Assembly: GCA_014763835.1 (NCBI GenBank)
Contig: JACXUQ010000063.1
Span: 1-7,143 of the forward strand
DNA length: 7,143 nt
Reading direction: 5' to 3'
Source of the DNA: Thiotrichales bacterium
GTDB taxonomy: Bacteria; Pseudomonadota; Gammaproteobacteria; Thiomicrospirales; Thiomicrospiraceae
Position 1 is the stretch's first letter; every line of letters starts with the position of its first letter. The notes under the pieces are model-generated. The model was given only the letters and a program-made list of their open reading frames with translations. It was not told the origin of the DNA and made no database searches. Shown here piece after piece: positions 1 through 7,065 of this stretch. The position numbers and the translations under genes were made by a program.

Positions 1-9
1 TTAGCTTTT

Positions 10-14
10 AAGGA
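10..14 (+). promoter_or_regulatory. Ribosome binding site of rnfA
   Basis: AAGGA lies 6 bases before the rnfA ATG at 21, a normal Shine-Dalgarno spacing that supports this start. Only 20 bases precede the gene, so no promoter can be judged. Confidence 0.75.
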
Positions 15-20
15 TTACTG

Positions 21-599
21 ATGCAGGAATATGTGCTTATTTTGATTAGTACGGTTTTGGTCAATAATTTCGTATTGGTCAAGTTCCTCGGCTTGTGTCC
101 ATTTATGGGCGTTTCCAAAAAAACCGACGCCGCCCTCGGCATGGGTTTGGCGACGACCTTCGTCATGACGCTGTCCTCGGTATTGAGCTACCTGATCTAC
201 ACCTACCTGCTGCAACCCTTTGGCTTGGAATACCTGCAAACCATCGGCTTTATCCTCGCCATCGCCGCCGTGGTCGGTTTTACCGAAATGGCGATCCACA
301 AAACCAGCCCGGCACTCTATCAGGTGCTCGGCATCTACCTGCCGTTGATTACCACCAACTGTGCGGTGCTGGGTGTGGCCCTGCTCAATATCGGCGAAAA
401 ACACGACTTCATCTCCTCGGCCGTCTATGGTTTCGGGGCCGCCGTCGGTTTCACGCTGGTGATGATTCTGTTCGCTTCCATCCGCGAACGTATCGATGCC
501 TCGGATGTTCCCGCGCCCTTTAAAGGCGCGCCGATCGCTCTGATTACCGCCGGCTTGATGTCAATGGCCTTTATGGGCTTTGGTGGGTTGGTCAAATGA
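21..599 (+). CDS. rnfA: RnfA/RsxA, membrane subunit of the Rnf electron transport complex
   Basis: Inner-membrane subunit of the Rnf complex, which couples electron transfer between ferredoxin and NAD(H) to Na+/H+ translocation. The product is 192 residues, the usual RnfA length, and nearly all hydrophobic, with about six membrane spans (roughly 5-25, 37-60, 71-92, 101-122, 132-152, 170-190). C26 in LGLCPFMG and C114 in TTNCAVLG are the conserved cysteines that, in solved Rnf/Nqr structures, help hold a [2Fe-2S] cluster in the membrane between RnfA and RnfE. RnfE here carries the matching pair, as expected for these paralogous, oppositely inserted subunits. It is the first rnf gene, and its TGA overlaps the rnfB ATG by 4 bases. 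Family and role are secure; the exact span limits are estimates by eye. Confidence 0.97.
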   Translation: MQEYVLILISTVLVNNFVLVKFLGLCPFMGVSKKTDAALGMGLATTFVMTLSSVLSYLIYTYLLQPFGLEYLQTIGFILAIAAVVGFTEMAIHKTSPALYQVLGIYLPLITTNCAVLGVALLNIGEKHDFISSAVYGFGAAVGFTLVMILFASIRERIDASDVPAPFKGAPIALITAGLMSMAFMGFGGLVK

Positions 600-1144
600 T
601 TGAAGCCATTATCGTTTTTCTTGGCCTGGCGATTGTATTTGGCTTATTACTCGGCTACGCATCGCTGCGCTTCAAAGTCGAAGGCAATCCTATGGCGGAG
701 CGTATCGACAAGGTGCTGCCGCAAACCCAATGCGGACAATGCGGTTTTCCAGGCTGCAAACCTTATGCCGAAGCTCTGGCCAAAGGCGAGTCCGAAGTGA
801 ATCTCTGCATTCCCGGCGGCACCGAAGTGATGATTCAGATCTCCGAGATCACCGGCCGGGAACCCAAGGAGATGGATGCCGAAGCGGCCGAGCCTAAACC
901 CAAAGAAGTCGCGTTTATCGACGAAGACCTCTGCATCGGCTGCGTCCTCTGCATCAAGGAGTGTCCGGTGGACGCGATCCTCGGCGCCACCAAACAGATG
1001 CATACCGTCATCCAGAAAGAGTGCACCGGCTGCGAAAAATGCGTGCCGGTCTGCCCGGTGGACTGCATCTCCATGCAGCCGATTGAAATCACTACCAAAA
1101 ACTGGCAGTGGCCCGAACCGCAAACCGTGCAGGAGGCCAAATAA
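596..1144 (+). CDS. rnfB: RnfB/RsxB, iron-sulfur electron-input subunit of Rnf
   Basis: Membrane-anchored ferredoxin-like subunit thought to exchange electrons with soluble ferredoxin. The 182-residue product has an N-terminal membrane anchor (about 3-24). A Fe-S domain follows with C46, C49, C54 and C71 (CGQCGFPGC then a later Cys), the RnfB/NqrB-distinct 4Fe-4S motif. A double-cluster ferredoxin domain has C113-C116-C119-C123P and C143-C146-C149-C153P, each a CxxCxxCxxxCP site. All twelve ligands are present. Length matches short proteobacterial RnfB, not the longer clostridial forms with extra clusters. The ATG overlaps the rnfA stop (ATGA), and only a weak GGTGGG-like stretch lies upstream (about 581-586), so translation is probably coupled to rnfA. 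It overlaps rnfC by 1 base. Confidence 0.97.
   Translation: MIEAIIVFLGLAIVFGLLLGYASLRFKVEGNPMAERIDKVLPQTQCGQCGFPGCKPYAEALAKGESEVNLCIPGGTEVMIQISEITGREPKEMDAEAAEPKPKEVAFIDEDLCIGCVLCIKECPVDAILGATKQMHTVIQKECTGCEKCVPVCPVDCISMQPIEITTKNWQWPEPQTVQEAK
1131..1136 (+). promoter_or_regulatory. Ribosome binding site that fixes the rnfC start
   Basis: A perfect AGGAGG lies inside the end of rnfB, 7 bases before the ATG at 1144. It decides for that start over an in-frame upstream candidate at 1108, which would add 12 residues with no comparable site. Confidence 0.85.
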
Positions 1145-3456
1145 TGGGACTTTTACAACGACTAGCCACGCTCTTGCCGCTCGCCAATCACTGGTTGCAT
1201 CGTTTCCACGGCGGCGTATCACCGCAATACAATAAATCGCTCTCGGCCAGCCAGCCGTTGCGCACCACATTGATGCCATCGCAACTGGTGCTGCCGCTGC
1301 AGCAACCGGTTGGCCTACCGGCCGAACCGATTGTACAGGTTGGCGAGCGCGTCAAGAAAAACCAGTTGTTGGCGCAAGCCGGCAAAGACCCGCGTAAGGC
1401 GTTGATCGTCCCCATACACGCGCCGACATCCGGCACCATTGAAGCCATTATGCCGATGACACTGCCGCACCCTTCCGGCTTGGAGGATTTGTGTATTGTC
1501 CTCAAACCTGACGGCCTTGATGAGGCGATAGACAACGCCCTGCAAGTCGACGGCTCGGCACCGCAAACCCCGCAGGCGCTCAAAGACATCCTCTTGCAGG
1601 CCGGCATTATCGGCATGGGCGGCGCAGGATTTCCGACTTACGCCAAAATCCCCTCCGAAGCGGGCAAAATTCACACCTTGCTGGTCAACGGCGCCGAGTG
1701 CGAACCCTTTATCACCTGCGACGATCTGCTGATGCAGACCCATGCTGACGAGATTGTGCGGGGCGCGTTGATCACCGCTCACGCTTTGGGAGCCAAACGC
1801 ATTCTCTGCGGCATCGAAACCAACAAACCGGCCGCGATCAATGCCATGCGCCACGCCGCCAAACAACTCCAGCATGACAACCTCAAAGTTGAAATCAAAG
1901 AGGTCGCCACCGTCTACCCGATGGGCGCCCAGAAACAGCTGACGTTTGAGCTCACCGGCGTGGAAATGCCCAGCAAAGCCCATGCGGTCGATCTCGGCAT
2001 GCTGATGATGAATGTCGCCACCTACGCGGCGATTTACCGCGCCGTTACCTTGGGCGAACCGCTGACCTCACGGATTGTCACCGTGTCCGGTTTGGGACTG
2101 GAAAAACCGTTCAATATGCCGGTAATGATCGGCACGCCGTTTGTCGAACTGGCCGAAGCCGCCAAACCCAAAGTCGCGCTCGATTATCCACTGGTCATGG
2201 GCGGCCCCATGATGGGCTTCCAGGTGCAGAACAATCAGGTACCGGTGCTTAAAACCACCAACTGCATTTTGGCCAATCCGCCCGAGCCGGCTGAGATGCA
2301 GATGCCCTGCATCCGCTGCGGCGCCTGTATGGATGCCTGTCCGGTCAATCTGCTACCGCAACAGATGTACTGGCATGCTCAGGCGCACGAGTTCGACAAA
2401 GTCGAAAAACTCAATGTGTTCGACTGCATCGAATGCGGCTGCTGCAGCTATGTCTGCCCGAGCCACATCCCGCTGGTGCAATACTACCGTCACGCCAAAT
2501 CGGAAATCAAAACCATCAAGGCGGAGCAGCAGGCAACGGAGTTGGCGAAACAGCGCCACGAATTCAAACTGGCGCGTATCGAGCGCGAGAAAGAGGAACG
2601 CGAAGCACGCCTTAAAGCCAAAAAAGAGGCGGTCAAACAAGAAGTAGCCGCTGCATCCTCAGCCGCCACTGACGCAGCCAAACCGGCCAAATCCGCTGCT
2701 GCAGCGGCTGCGGCGGCACGTGCCGCGGCCGCCAGAAAAGCCAAGAGCGCAGCGACCCAAGCGGAGAGCCCAGCGATTCCGCCCGCCCGCCTGAAAGCCA
2801 TCGAAGCGGCTAAAGCCGCCAGCGCACGCGCCGCCAAACAAACGGCAGAAAAATCGCCGGAAAAAACCCAACAGGCCGGGGCTGAAGACACCACGCTTGA
2901 TGCCAAAGCCGCGGCACGCAAAGCCGCACAATTGGCGGCGCAAAAACGCGCTCAAGCGAAAGTCTCTGGGAATATTGAGATTTCGGATAATAAAGAAAGT
3001 GCCAATACCCCTGATAGCAAACCTGATCCTAAAGCGGCCGCCAAGGCCGCGGCCATGAAAGCGGCGGCACAACGTCGCGAAAAAACTCAACAGGCCGGGT
3101 CTTCACAAACCGCGGAGGCCTCGACTTCTCCAAAAACCGAAGCGATCGACTTAACCGGCAGCAGTGAAGCAACGCCGGCCTCTGAAAAAGAGGCGGCACG
3201 CAAAGCGGCGATGGCGGCGGCCAGAGAAGCGGCCAAGGCTCGCGCTGCCGCCAAAAAGCAGCCCGTTTCTGAGGCGTTGAGCGCTGCCGAGCCAGGCGCC
3301 AGCAGTAGTGAGGTGGCCCCTGATCCGGCCGAAGCCGCGCGCCTGAAACGCGAAAAAGCCATGCAGGCCGCCAAAGCCCGCGCTGCGCAAAAACGTCAGG
3401 CCGCAGACAACTCAAACGCTGCGTCAGACGCCAGTTCACAGGAGTCTTCATCGTGA
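1144..3456 (+). CDS. rnfC: RnfC/RsxC, NADH/FMN and iron-sulfur subunit with long Ala-rich tail
   Basis: Peripheral subunit that binds NAD(H) and FMN and links them to the iron-sulfur chain of Rnf. The ATG at 1144 gives 770 residues. In order: the N-terminal RnfC domain beginning HGGVSPQ (about 22-28); a NuoF-like nucleotide/flavin domain with GMGGAGFPT (157-165) and VNGAECEPF (181-189); an SLBB-like stretch (about 310-360); and two 4Fe-4S sites, C389-C392-C395-C399P and C428-C431-C434-C438P. Residues about 454-500 are charged and helix-prone. Residues about 500-770 are an Ala/Lys/Arg-rich low-complexity tail. E. coli RsxC is of similar length (about 740) and also has such a tail, whereas many non-gammaproteobacterial RnfC lack it. 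The TAATG junction with rnfB and the GTGA overlap with rnfD suggest coupled translation. All expected ligands are intact. Confidence 0.97.
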   Translation: MGLLQRLATLLPLANHWLHRFHGGVSPQYNKSLSASQPLRTTLMPSQLVLPLQQPVGLPAEPIVQVGERVKKNQLLAQAGKDPRKALIVPIHAPTSGTIEAIMPMTLPHPSGLEDLCIVLKPDGLDEAIDNALQVDGSAPQTPQALKDILLQAGIIGMGGAGFPTYAKIPSEAGKIHTLLVNGAECEPFITCDDLLMQTHADEIVRGALITAHALGAKRILCGIETNKPAAINAMRHAAKQLQHDNLKVEIKEVATVYPMGAQKQLTFELTGVEMPSKAHAVDLGMLMMNVATYAAIYRAVTLGEPLTSRIVTVSGLGLEKPFNMPVMIGTPFVELAEAAKPKVALDYPLVMGGPMMGFQVQNNQVPVLKTTNCILANPPEPAEMQMPCIRCGACMDACPVNLLPQQMYWHAQAHEFDKVEKLNVFDCIECGCCSYVCPSHIPLVQYYRHAKSEIKTIKAEQQATELAKQRHEFKLARIEREKEEREARLKAKKEAVKQEVAAASSAATDAAKPAKSAAAAAAAARAAAARKAKSAATQAESPAIPPARLKAIEAAKAASARAAKQTAEKSPEKTQQAGAEDTTLDAKAAARKAAQLAAQKRAQAKVSGNIEISDNKESANTPDSKPDPKAAAKAAAMKAAAQRREKTQQAGSSQTAEASTSPKTEAIDLTGSSEATPASEKEAARKAAMAAAREAAKARAAAKKQPVSEALSAAEPGASSSEVAPDPAEAARLKREKAMQAAKARAAQKRQAADNSNAASDASSQESSS
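2641..3453 (+). repeat. Low-complexity Ala/Lys-rich repeat region encoding the RnfC tail
   Basis: RnfC codons from about residue 500 to the end encode degenerate runs such as AAARKAAQLAAQKRAQAK, EAARKAAMAAAREAAKAR and EAARLKREKAMQAAKARA, separated by Ser/Thr/Pro/Glu-rich linkers. The peptide EKTQQAG occurs twice. Its DNA (2860-2880 and 3079-3099) matches at 20 of 21 bases, 219 bases (73 codons) apart, which suggests internal duplication. The frame stays open throughout. Confidence 0.8.
3439..3444 (+). promoter_or_regulatory. Ribosome binding site of rnfD
   Basis: CAGGAG within the end of rnfC sits 8 bases before the GTG at 3453. It supports a non-ATG start for rnfD that overlaps the rnfC stop (GTGA). 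Confidence 0.75.
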
Positions 3457-4478
3457 CCGCTCTTTCCTCCCCTTACGCCCATAACAACCAAAGCGTGCGC
3501 AAAGTCATGCTTCAAGTGCAGTTGGCCGCCCTGCCCGCGTTGCTGGCGCATATCTACCTTTTCGGCTATGGCATCGTGATTCAATGGATGCTGGCGGTGA
3601 CCACGGCGATCGTCGTCGAATATGTCATGCTCACATTGCGCGGTCGCCCGGTGCTGCCGTTTATGACCGATATGAGCGCGCTGATCACCGTGACCGGCCT
3701 GGTGTTCTGTATCCCGCCGGAAGCGCCCTGGTGGATTGTCGTCAGCGGCAGCGCCTTTGCGTTGATTTTTGGCAAACACCTCTACGGCGGTTTGGGTTAC
3801 AACCCCTTCAACCCGGCGATGCTCGGTTATGCCTTTTTGCTGATCTCCTTCCCGGTGCCGATGACGCAATGGACCATGCCGGGTGAGGTCGTCGGTTACA
3901 CACTCGATTTCATGCATTCGGCGCAGGTCATCTTTATGGGACACTTCGACGGCAACAGTCTGGACATGATCACCGGTGCTACCCCCTTGAACGAACTGCG
4001 TACCGGATTGTCGCAAGGTGTAATGGTGCCGGACACGCTACGCGCTCACGACAGCCAGCTGCCGTGGGGACTGAACAGCTGGGCGTGGATCAATATCGCC
4101 TTTATTCTCGGCGGGCTCTATATGATTTTGAACGGCACCATCAGCTGGCAGTATCCGCTTGGTTTCCTTGGCGCGTTATCGGCAATGGCCTTGCTTTTCC
4201 ACGCCATTGACCCGGCGGTTTACCCGCCCTTGAGTTTTGTGCTGCTCAGCGGCGGCACCATGCTGGCAGCGTTTTTTATTATCACCGACCCGGTCACGGC
4301 AAGTACCACGCCACGCGGTAAACTCATCTACGCCGCCGGCATCGGCGTACTGGTGTACGTGATCCGCTCCTGGGGCGCGTTTCCGGACGGTATCGCTTTT
4401 GCGATTCTGCTGATGAATATCGCCGTGCCTTTGATCGACCAATACACCCAACCGCGGGTCTTCGGCCACAGCCGTTAA
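3453..4478 (+). CDS. rnfD: RnfD/RsxD, membrane subunit with covalently bound FMN
   Basis: Integral membrane subunit of Rnf, homologous to NqrB, that carries FMN bound through phosphate to a threonine. The product is 341 residues (E. coli RsxD is about 350) and begins with a GTG codon. After SSPYAHN, a typical RnfD N-terminus, come many hydrophobic spans, about nine or ten by eye. NPFNPAM (117-123) is a family signature. D171-M-I-T-G-A-T177 fits the DxxTGAT flavin-attachment consensus, so T177 is the predicted FMN site. The conserved C-terminal block has TDPVTAST (278-285) and PLIDQYTQPRVFGH (326-339). The 4-base overlap with rnfC points to coupled translation. An ApbE-type flavin transferase would be needed in trans; none is in this window. 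Confidence 0.96.
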   Translation: MTALSSPYAHNNQSVRKVMLQVQLAALPALLAHIYLFGYGIVIQWMLAVTTAIVVEYVMLTLRGRPVLPFMTDMSALITVTGLVFCIPPEAPWWIVVSGSAFALIFGKHLYGGLGYNPFNPAMLGYAFLLISFPVPMTQWTMPGEVVGYTLDFMHSAQVIFMGHFDGNSLDMITGATPLNELRTGLSQGVMVPDTLRAHDSQLPWGLNSWAWINIAFILGGLYMILNGTISWQYPLGFLGALSAMALLFHAIDPAVYPPLSFVLLSGGTMLAAFFIITDPVTASTTPRGKLIYAAGIGVLVYVIRSWGAFPDGIAFAILLMNIAVPLIDQYTQPRVFGHSR

Positions 4479-4482
4479 GGAG
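4477..4482 (+). promoter_or_regulatory. Ribosome binding site that decides the rnfG start
   Basis: AAGGAG overlaps the rnfD stop codon and lies 8 bases before the ATG at 4491. The in-frame TTG at 4485 is only 2 bases away, too close, so ATG 4491 is preferred. Confidence 0.8.
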
Positions 4483-4490
4483 TTTTGTTG

Positions 4491-5126
4491 ATGTCTTCAA
4501 ACCTTTCTCTATGGCAGGTTATGGCGCGCTCCGCCGGCAAACTCAGCGTGTTTGTCGGGCTCAGTGTGGTGTTGCTGCTCGCCGTCAAACAACTGACCGA
4601 CTCCCCGATCGCCGACGCCGAACGGACGACTTTGCTGAATACTTTTAACCAAGTTTTGCCGCCGGAACTCTATGACAACGATCCGCTCAAAGACACCCTG
4701 CAAATCACTGATCCCAGTCTGCTGGTTCAGCTGGGAACCCTCTCGCCGGTAACGGTCTACCGCGCGCGCAAAAACGGCCAACCGGCCGGACTCTTGCTGA
4801 CCAGTATTGCGCCCAACGGTTACAGTGGCAATATCACCCTGCTGGTCGGTGTTCTGGCCGATGGCCGCGTTTCAGGGGTACGCGTGCTCAAACATCAGGA
4901 AACGCCCGGCCTGGGCGACAAAATCGAAATCCATAAAAGCCCGTGGATTCTCGAATTCAACGGTCGTAATCTGCGCGACGACAATGTGCCGCGCTGGGCG
5001 GTGAAAAAGGACGGCGGCGATTTCGACCAGTTCACCGGTGCCACCATTACGCCGCGTGCCGTTGTTCAGGCCGTCAAAAAAACGCTAGCAATGATTAACC
5101 AAGCAGGAGGTTCCCTGTATGAGTGA
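4491..5126 (+). CDS. rnfG: RnfG/RsxG, periplasm-facing covalent FMN subunit
   Basis: Membrane-anchored flavoprotein subunit of Rnf, homologous to NqrC, with FMN covalently linked on the periplasmic side. The preferred ATG gives 211 residues. One membrane helix (about 15-35) is followed by a soluble FMN-binding domain. GYSGNI (about 110-115) and HQETPGLGDKIE are conserved in the family. D179-Q-F-T-G-A-T185 followed by IT is the ApbE recognition motif, so T185 is the predicted flavin-attachment residue. The gene starts 12 bases after rnfD, and its last 8 bases overlap rnfE. A TTG 6 bases upstream could add two residues but fits the ribosome binding site poorly. Length is close to that of E. coli RsxG. 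Confidence 0.96.
   Translation: MSSNLSLWQVMARSAGKLSVFVGLSVVLLLAVKQLTDSPIADAERTTLLNTFNQVLPPELYDNDPLKDTLQITDPSLLVQLGTLSPVTVYRARKNGQPAGLLLTSIAPNGYSGNITLLVGVLADGRVSGVRVLKHQETPGLGDKIEIHKSPWILEFNGRNLRDDNVPRWAVKKDGGDFDQFTGATITPRAVVQAVKKTLAMINQAGGSLYE
5105..5110 (+). promoter_or_regulatory. Ribosome binding site of rnfE
   Basis: AGGAGG inside the end of rnfG lies 8 bases before the ATG at 5119. It supports the longer RnfE N-terminus, because no other Met codon with a good site precedes the conserved domain. Confidence 0.85.
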
Positions 5127-5883
5127 AGCCATTATGCCATCTGCAGAAGCTGAACAAGATTCCTCTGCGAAAGCCAAATCGGCACACTGGCAGGAATACA
5201 AGAAAATCGTCGATAACGGTCTGTGGCAGAACAACCAGGCGCTGGTCGCTCTGCTAGGGCTTTGTCCTCTACTGGCGGTCTCCAACAACACCGTCAACGG
5301 TTTGGGCCTTGGTCTGGCTACCCTTGCGGTGCTGATGGTTTCCAATGCATTGGTTTCATTGATTCGCAACCACGTTTCCGATGAAATCCGCATTCCGGTG
5401 TTCATTGCCATTATCGCCACCGCGGTGACCATCATCGACCTATTGATGAACGCCTATTTCCATACACTGCACGGCATTCTCGGCATTTTTATCCCGCTGA
5501 TCGTCACTAACTGCGCGATTCTGGGTCGTGCCGAAGCCTATGCCTCCAAACAGCCGCTGGATCGCGCCCTGCTCGACGGCTTTTTTATGGGACTGGGTTT
5601 TATGCTGGTACTGGTGATTTTGGGTGCGCTGCGCGAGCTGATCGGCAACGGCACGCTGTTCGATCAGGCCTACCTGATGTTCGGCGAAGCCGCACGCAGC
5701 TGGACGATCCATCTAGGGGACGATTATCAGGGCGTGTTACTGGCGATCCTGCCGCCGGGTGCATTTATCGGACTGGGATTGCTGATCGCCTTTAAAAACA
5801 TGCTGGATGCCAAAAAAGCCGCCAAACGCATTAATCCGCTGGGCATTCAGGTCGCGGTCACGCCAATGTCCCAACCAAAATAA
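5119..5883 (+). CDS. rnfE: RnfE/RsxE, membrane subunit of Rnf
   Basis: Integral membrane partner and paralogue of RnfA in the Rnf core. The product is 254 residues with about six spans. LLGLCPLLAVSNN contains C49 and IVTNCAILGRAEA contains C132, the conserved cysteines expected to share the membrane [2Fe-2S] cluster with C26 and C114 of RnfA. ALRELIGNGTLF (170-181) and LPPGAFIGLGLL (211-222) are also strongly RnfE-like. The first roughly 23 residues, rich in Ser, Ala, Glu and Lys, extend beyond the short E. coli N-terminus, which reaches GLWKNN after about ten residues; here GLWQNN is at 34-39. The start is backed by a perfect ribosome binding site. It is the last rnf gene, and nth follows after 11 bases with no terminator between. 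Confidence 0.96.
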   Translation: MSEAIMPSAEAEQDSSAKAKSAHWQEYKKIVDNGLWQNNQALVALLGLCPLLAVSNNTVNGLGLGLATLAVLMVSNALVSLIRNHVSDEIRIPVFIAIIATAVTIIDLLMNAYFHTLHGILGIFIPLIVTNCAILGRAEAYASKQPLDRALLDGFFMGLGFMLVLVILGALRELIGNGTLFDQAYLMFGEAARSWTIHLGDDYQGVLLAILPPGAFIGLGLLIAFKNMLDAKKAAKRINPLGIQVAVTPMSQPK

Positions 5884-5894
5884 TTTGCAGCCTT

Positions 5895-6527
5895 ATGAAT
5901 AAACAGAAACGTCTGGAAATCTTTCAACGTCTGAGTGCCGCCATTCCCGAACCGGAAACCGAACTGCATTACAGCACCCCTTTTGAGTTGCTGATTGCGG
6001 TGATTCTCTCCGCCCAGGCCACCGACAAAGGCGTCAATATCGCCACCGCCAAACTGTTTCCGGTGGCGAATACGCCGGAAGCGATTTATGCGTTGGGTGT
6101 GGACGGCCTGAAGGAATACATCAAGACCATCGGGCTGTTTAACACCAAAGCGGAAAACATTATCAAAACCTGCAAGATGCTGGTGGCGCTGCATGGTTCG
6201 CAGGTGCCCGACAACCGCAAGGATTTGGAAGCCCTGCCCGGCGTGGGGCGCAAAACCGCCAATGTGGTGCTCAATACCGCCTTCGGCCAGCCGACTATGG
6301 CGGTGGACACGCATATTTTCCGCGTATCCAACCGCACGAATATTGCTCCCGGCAAAAACGTGCTGGAGGTGGAAAAGGCGTTATTGAAAAACGTCCCCAA
6401 AGAGTATTTGATTCCGGCGCACCATCTGTTGATTCTGCACGGCCGCTACACCTGCACCGCACGCAAACCGCGCTGCGGCGCCTGCTGCATTTACGACCTG
6501 TGCGAATACAAAAACAAAACCGACTAA
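5895..6527 (+). CDS. nth: Endonuclease III (DNA glycosylase/AP lyase)
   Basis: Base-excision-repair enzyme that removes oxidised pyrimidines from DNA and cleaves the abasic site by beta-elimination. The product is 210 residues, the same size class as E. coli Nth (211). The helix-hairpin-helix LPGVGRKTA (114-122) contains the catalytic lysine K120. VDTHIFRV (137-144) contains the catalytic aspartate D138. The C-terminal [4Fe-4S] site is C187-x6-C194-x2-C197-x5-C203. All six residues have the same numbers as in the E. coli enzyme; C198 is an extra cysteine beside the cluster. The ATG lies 11 bases after rnfE with no clear Shine-Dalgarno sequence (5884-5894), so it probably depends on rnf transcription and perhaps on translational coupling. 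The rnfE-nth linkage is the same as in E. coli. Confidence 0.97.
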   Translation: MNKQKRLEIFQRLSAAIPEPETELHYSTPFELLIAVILSAQATDKGVNIATAKLFPVANTPEAIYALGVDGLKEYIKTIGLFNTKAENIIKTCKMLVALHGSQVPDNRKDLEALPGVGRKTANVVLNTAFGQPTMAVDTHIFRVSNRTNIAPGKNVLEVEKALLKNVPKEYLIPAHHLLILHGRYTCTARKPRCGACCIYDLCEYKNKTD

Positions 6528-6535
6528 CTTTTTAA

Positions 6536-6605
6536 CCACGAAGAACACGAAGGACACCAAGATTTCACTATCTCCTACCCTTCGTGCTCTTCGTGCACTT
6601 CGTGG
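6536..6605. repeat. Imperfect inverted repeat with 9-base periodic arms (intergenic hairpin)
   Basis: The left arm 6536-6561 and right arm 6580-6605 pair over 26 positions with 21 Watson-Crick pairs, one G-U and four mismatches, around an 18-base loop (6562-6579). Each arm is itself three copies of a 9-base unit: CACGAAGAA, CACGAAGGA and CACCAAGAT at 6537-6563 on the left, and TTCGTGCTC, TTCGTGCAC and TTCGTGGCT at 6581-6607 on the right. No T-run follows on either strand, so it is not a standard intrinsic terminator. It resembles dispersed CACGAAG-type intergenic repeats that I recall from environmental bacteria, but I could not search for them. It ends 9 bases before the next start codon. 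Confidence 0.85.
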
Positions 6606-6614
6606 CTCAATAAG

Positions 6615-7049
6615 ATGTTATACACTTCAGAACGAGACAAACTCAGACAATTTTACGTAGACTGCTGGAAAAAAGCCCGCATGGGACTGCCGATGGAAGC
6701 GATGGAGCAGATGGTCGCCCGCGTGATCGAAATGCATCCTGAGTACCATGCCATGCTTGAAAACGAAAAACACCTCGGCAACGAGTACAAACCCGAGGAC
6801 GGCGAAACCAACCCTTTTCTGCACATGGGCATGCATTTGGCGTTGCAGGAACAGGTTACCCTGGACCGTCCGCAAGGAATCCAGGCAGTCTATCGGCAGC
6901 TGGGAGAGAAACTCGGTGATGTGATGGCGACCGAACACGCCATGATGGATTGTCTGGCGGAAGTGCTGTGGATTGCGCAACGTGACCAGACCGAACCGGA
7001 CGAACAGGCGTATTTGCAATGCCTGCAAATGCTGTTATTTAAACATTAA
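6615..7049 (+). CDS. DUF1841 family protein, function unknown
   Basis: A 144-residue soluble, acidic, methionine- and histidine-rich protein that I recognise as DUF1841, a family of unknown function found mainly in beta- and gammaproteobacteria. Visible features are the N-terminal RDKLRQFYVDCWKKAR block (7-22), NPFLHMGMHLALQEQ (67-81) with two His residues, DRPQGI (85-90), and ATEHAMMDCLAEVLW (106-120). No signal peptide, membrane span or cysteine cluster is seen, and the sequence looks all-helical. The His, Glu and Met positions could suggest metal binding, but that is speculation. The start fits the family N-terminus; only a poor AATAAG precedes it, and the upstream hairpin ends 9 bases before the ATG. 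It follows nth in the same direction, but co-transcription is uncertain across the repeat. Confidence 0.88.
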   Translation: MLYTSERDKLRQFYVDCWKKARMGLPMEAMEQMVARVIEMHPEYHAMLENEKHLGNEYKPEDGETNPFLHMGMHLALQEQVTLDRPQGIQAVYRQLGEKLGDVMATEHAMMDCLAEVLWIAQRDQTEPDEQAYLQCLQMLLFKH

Positions 7050-7065
7050 GAGAGCTTTGCACGAG

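Noticed and set aside
1108..1143. Upstream in-frame start for rnfC adding 12 residues
   Set aside because: The ATG at 1144 has a perfect AGGAGG 7 bases upstream and fits the RnfC N-terminus; the earlier start would lie well inside rnfB with no such site.
647..1279. 210-codon open frame on the minus strand across rnfB and rnfC
   Set aside because: It is a shadow of GC-rich coding DNA: no family resemblance, no ribosome binding site noted, and it lies opposite two certain genes.
2713..2726. Perfect 14-base palindrome centred on CACGTG
   Set aside because: It lies within Ala/Arg codons of the low-complexity RnfC tail, where GC-rich palindromes arise by chance.
3396..4016. 206-codon open frame on the minus strand opposite rnfD
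   Set aside because: Its composition (His, Gln, Arg, Asp rich) is typical of the antisense of a membrane-protein gene, and rnfD is certain.
4485..4490. TTG start for rnfG
   Set aside because: It is only 2 bases from AAGGAG, too close for normal initiation; ATG 4491 is 8 bases away.
6536..6605. Intrinsic terminator for the rnf-nth operon
   Set aside because: The stem is strong, but no T-run follows the right arm on the plus strand, nor the left arm on the minus strand.
6537..6607. CRISPR array, because of the 9-base repeated units
   Set aside because: Units are far too short, directly adjacent with no spacers, and arranged as an inverted pair.
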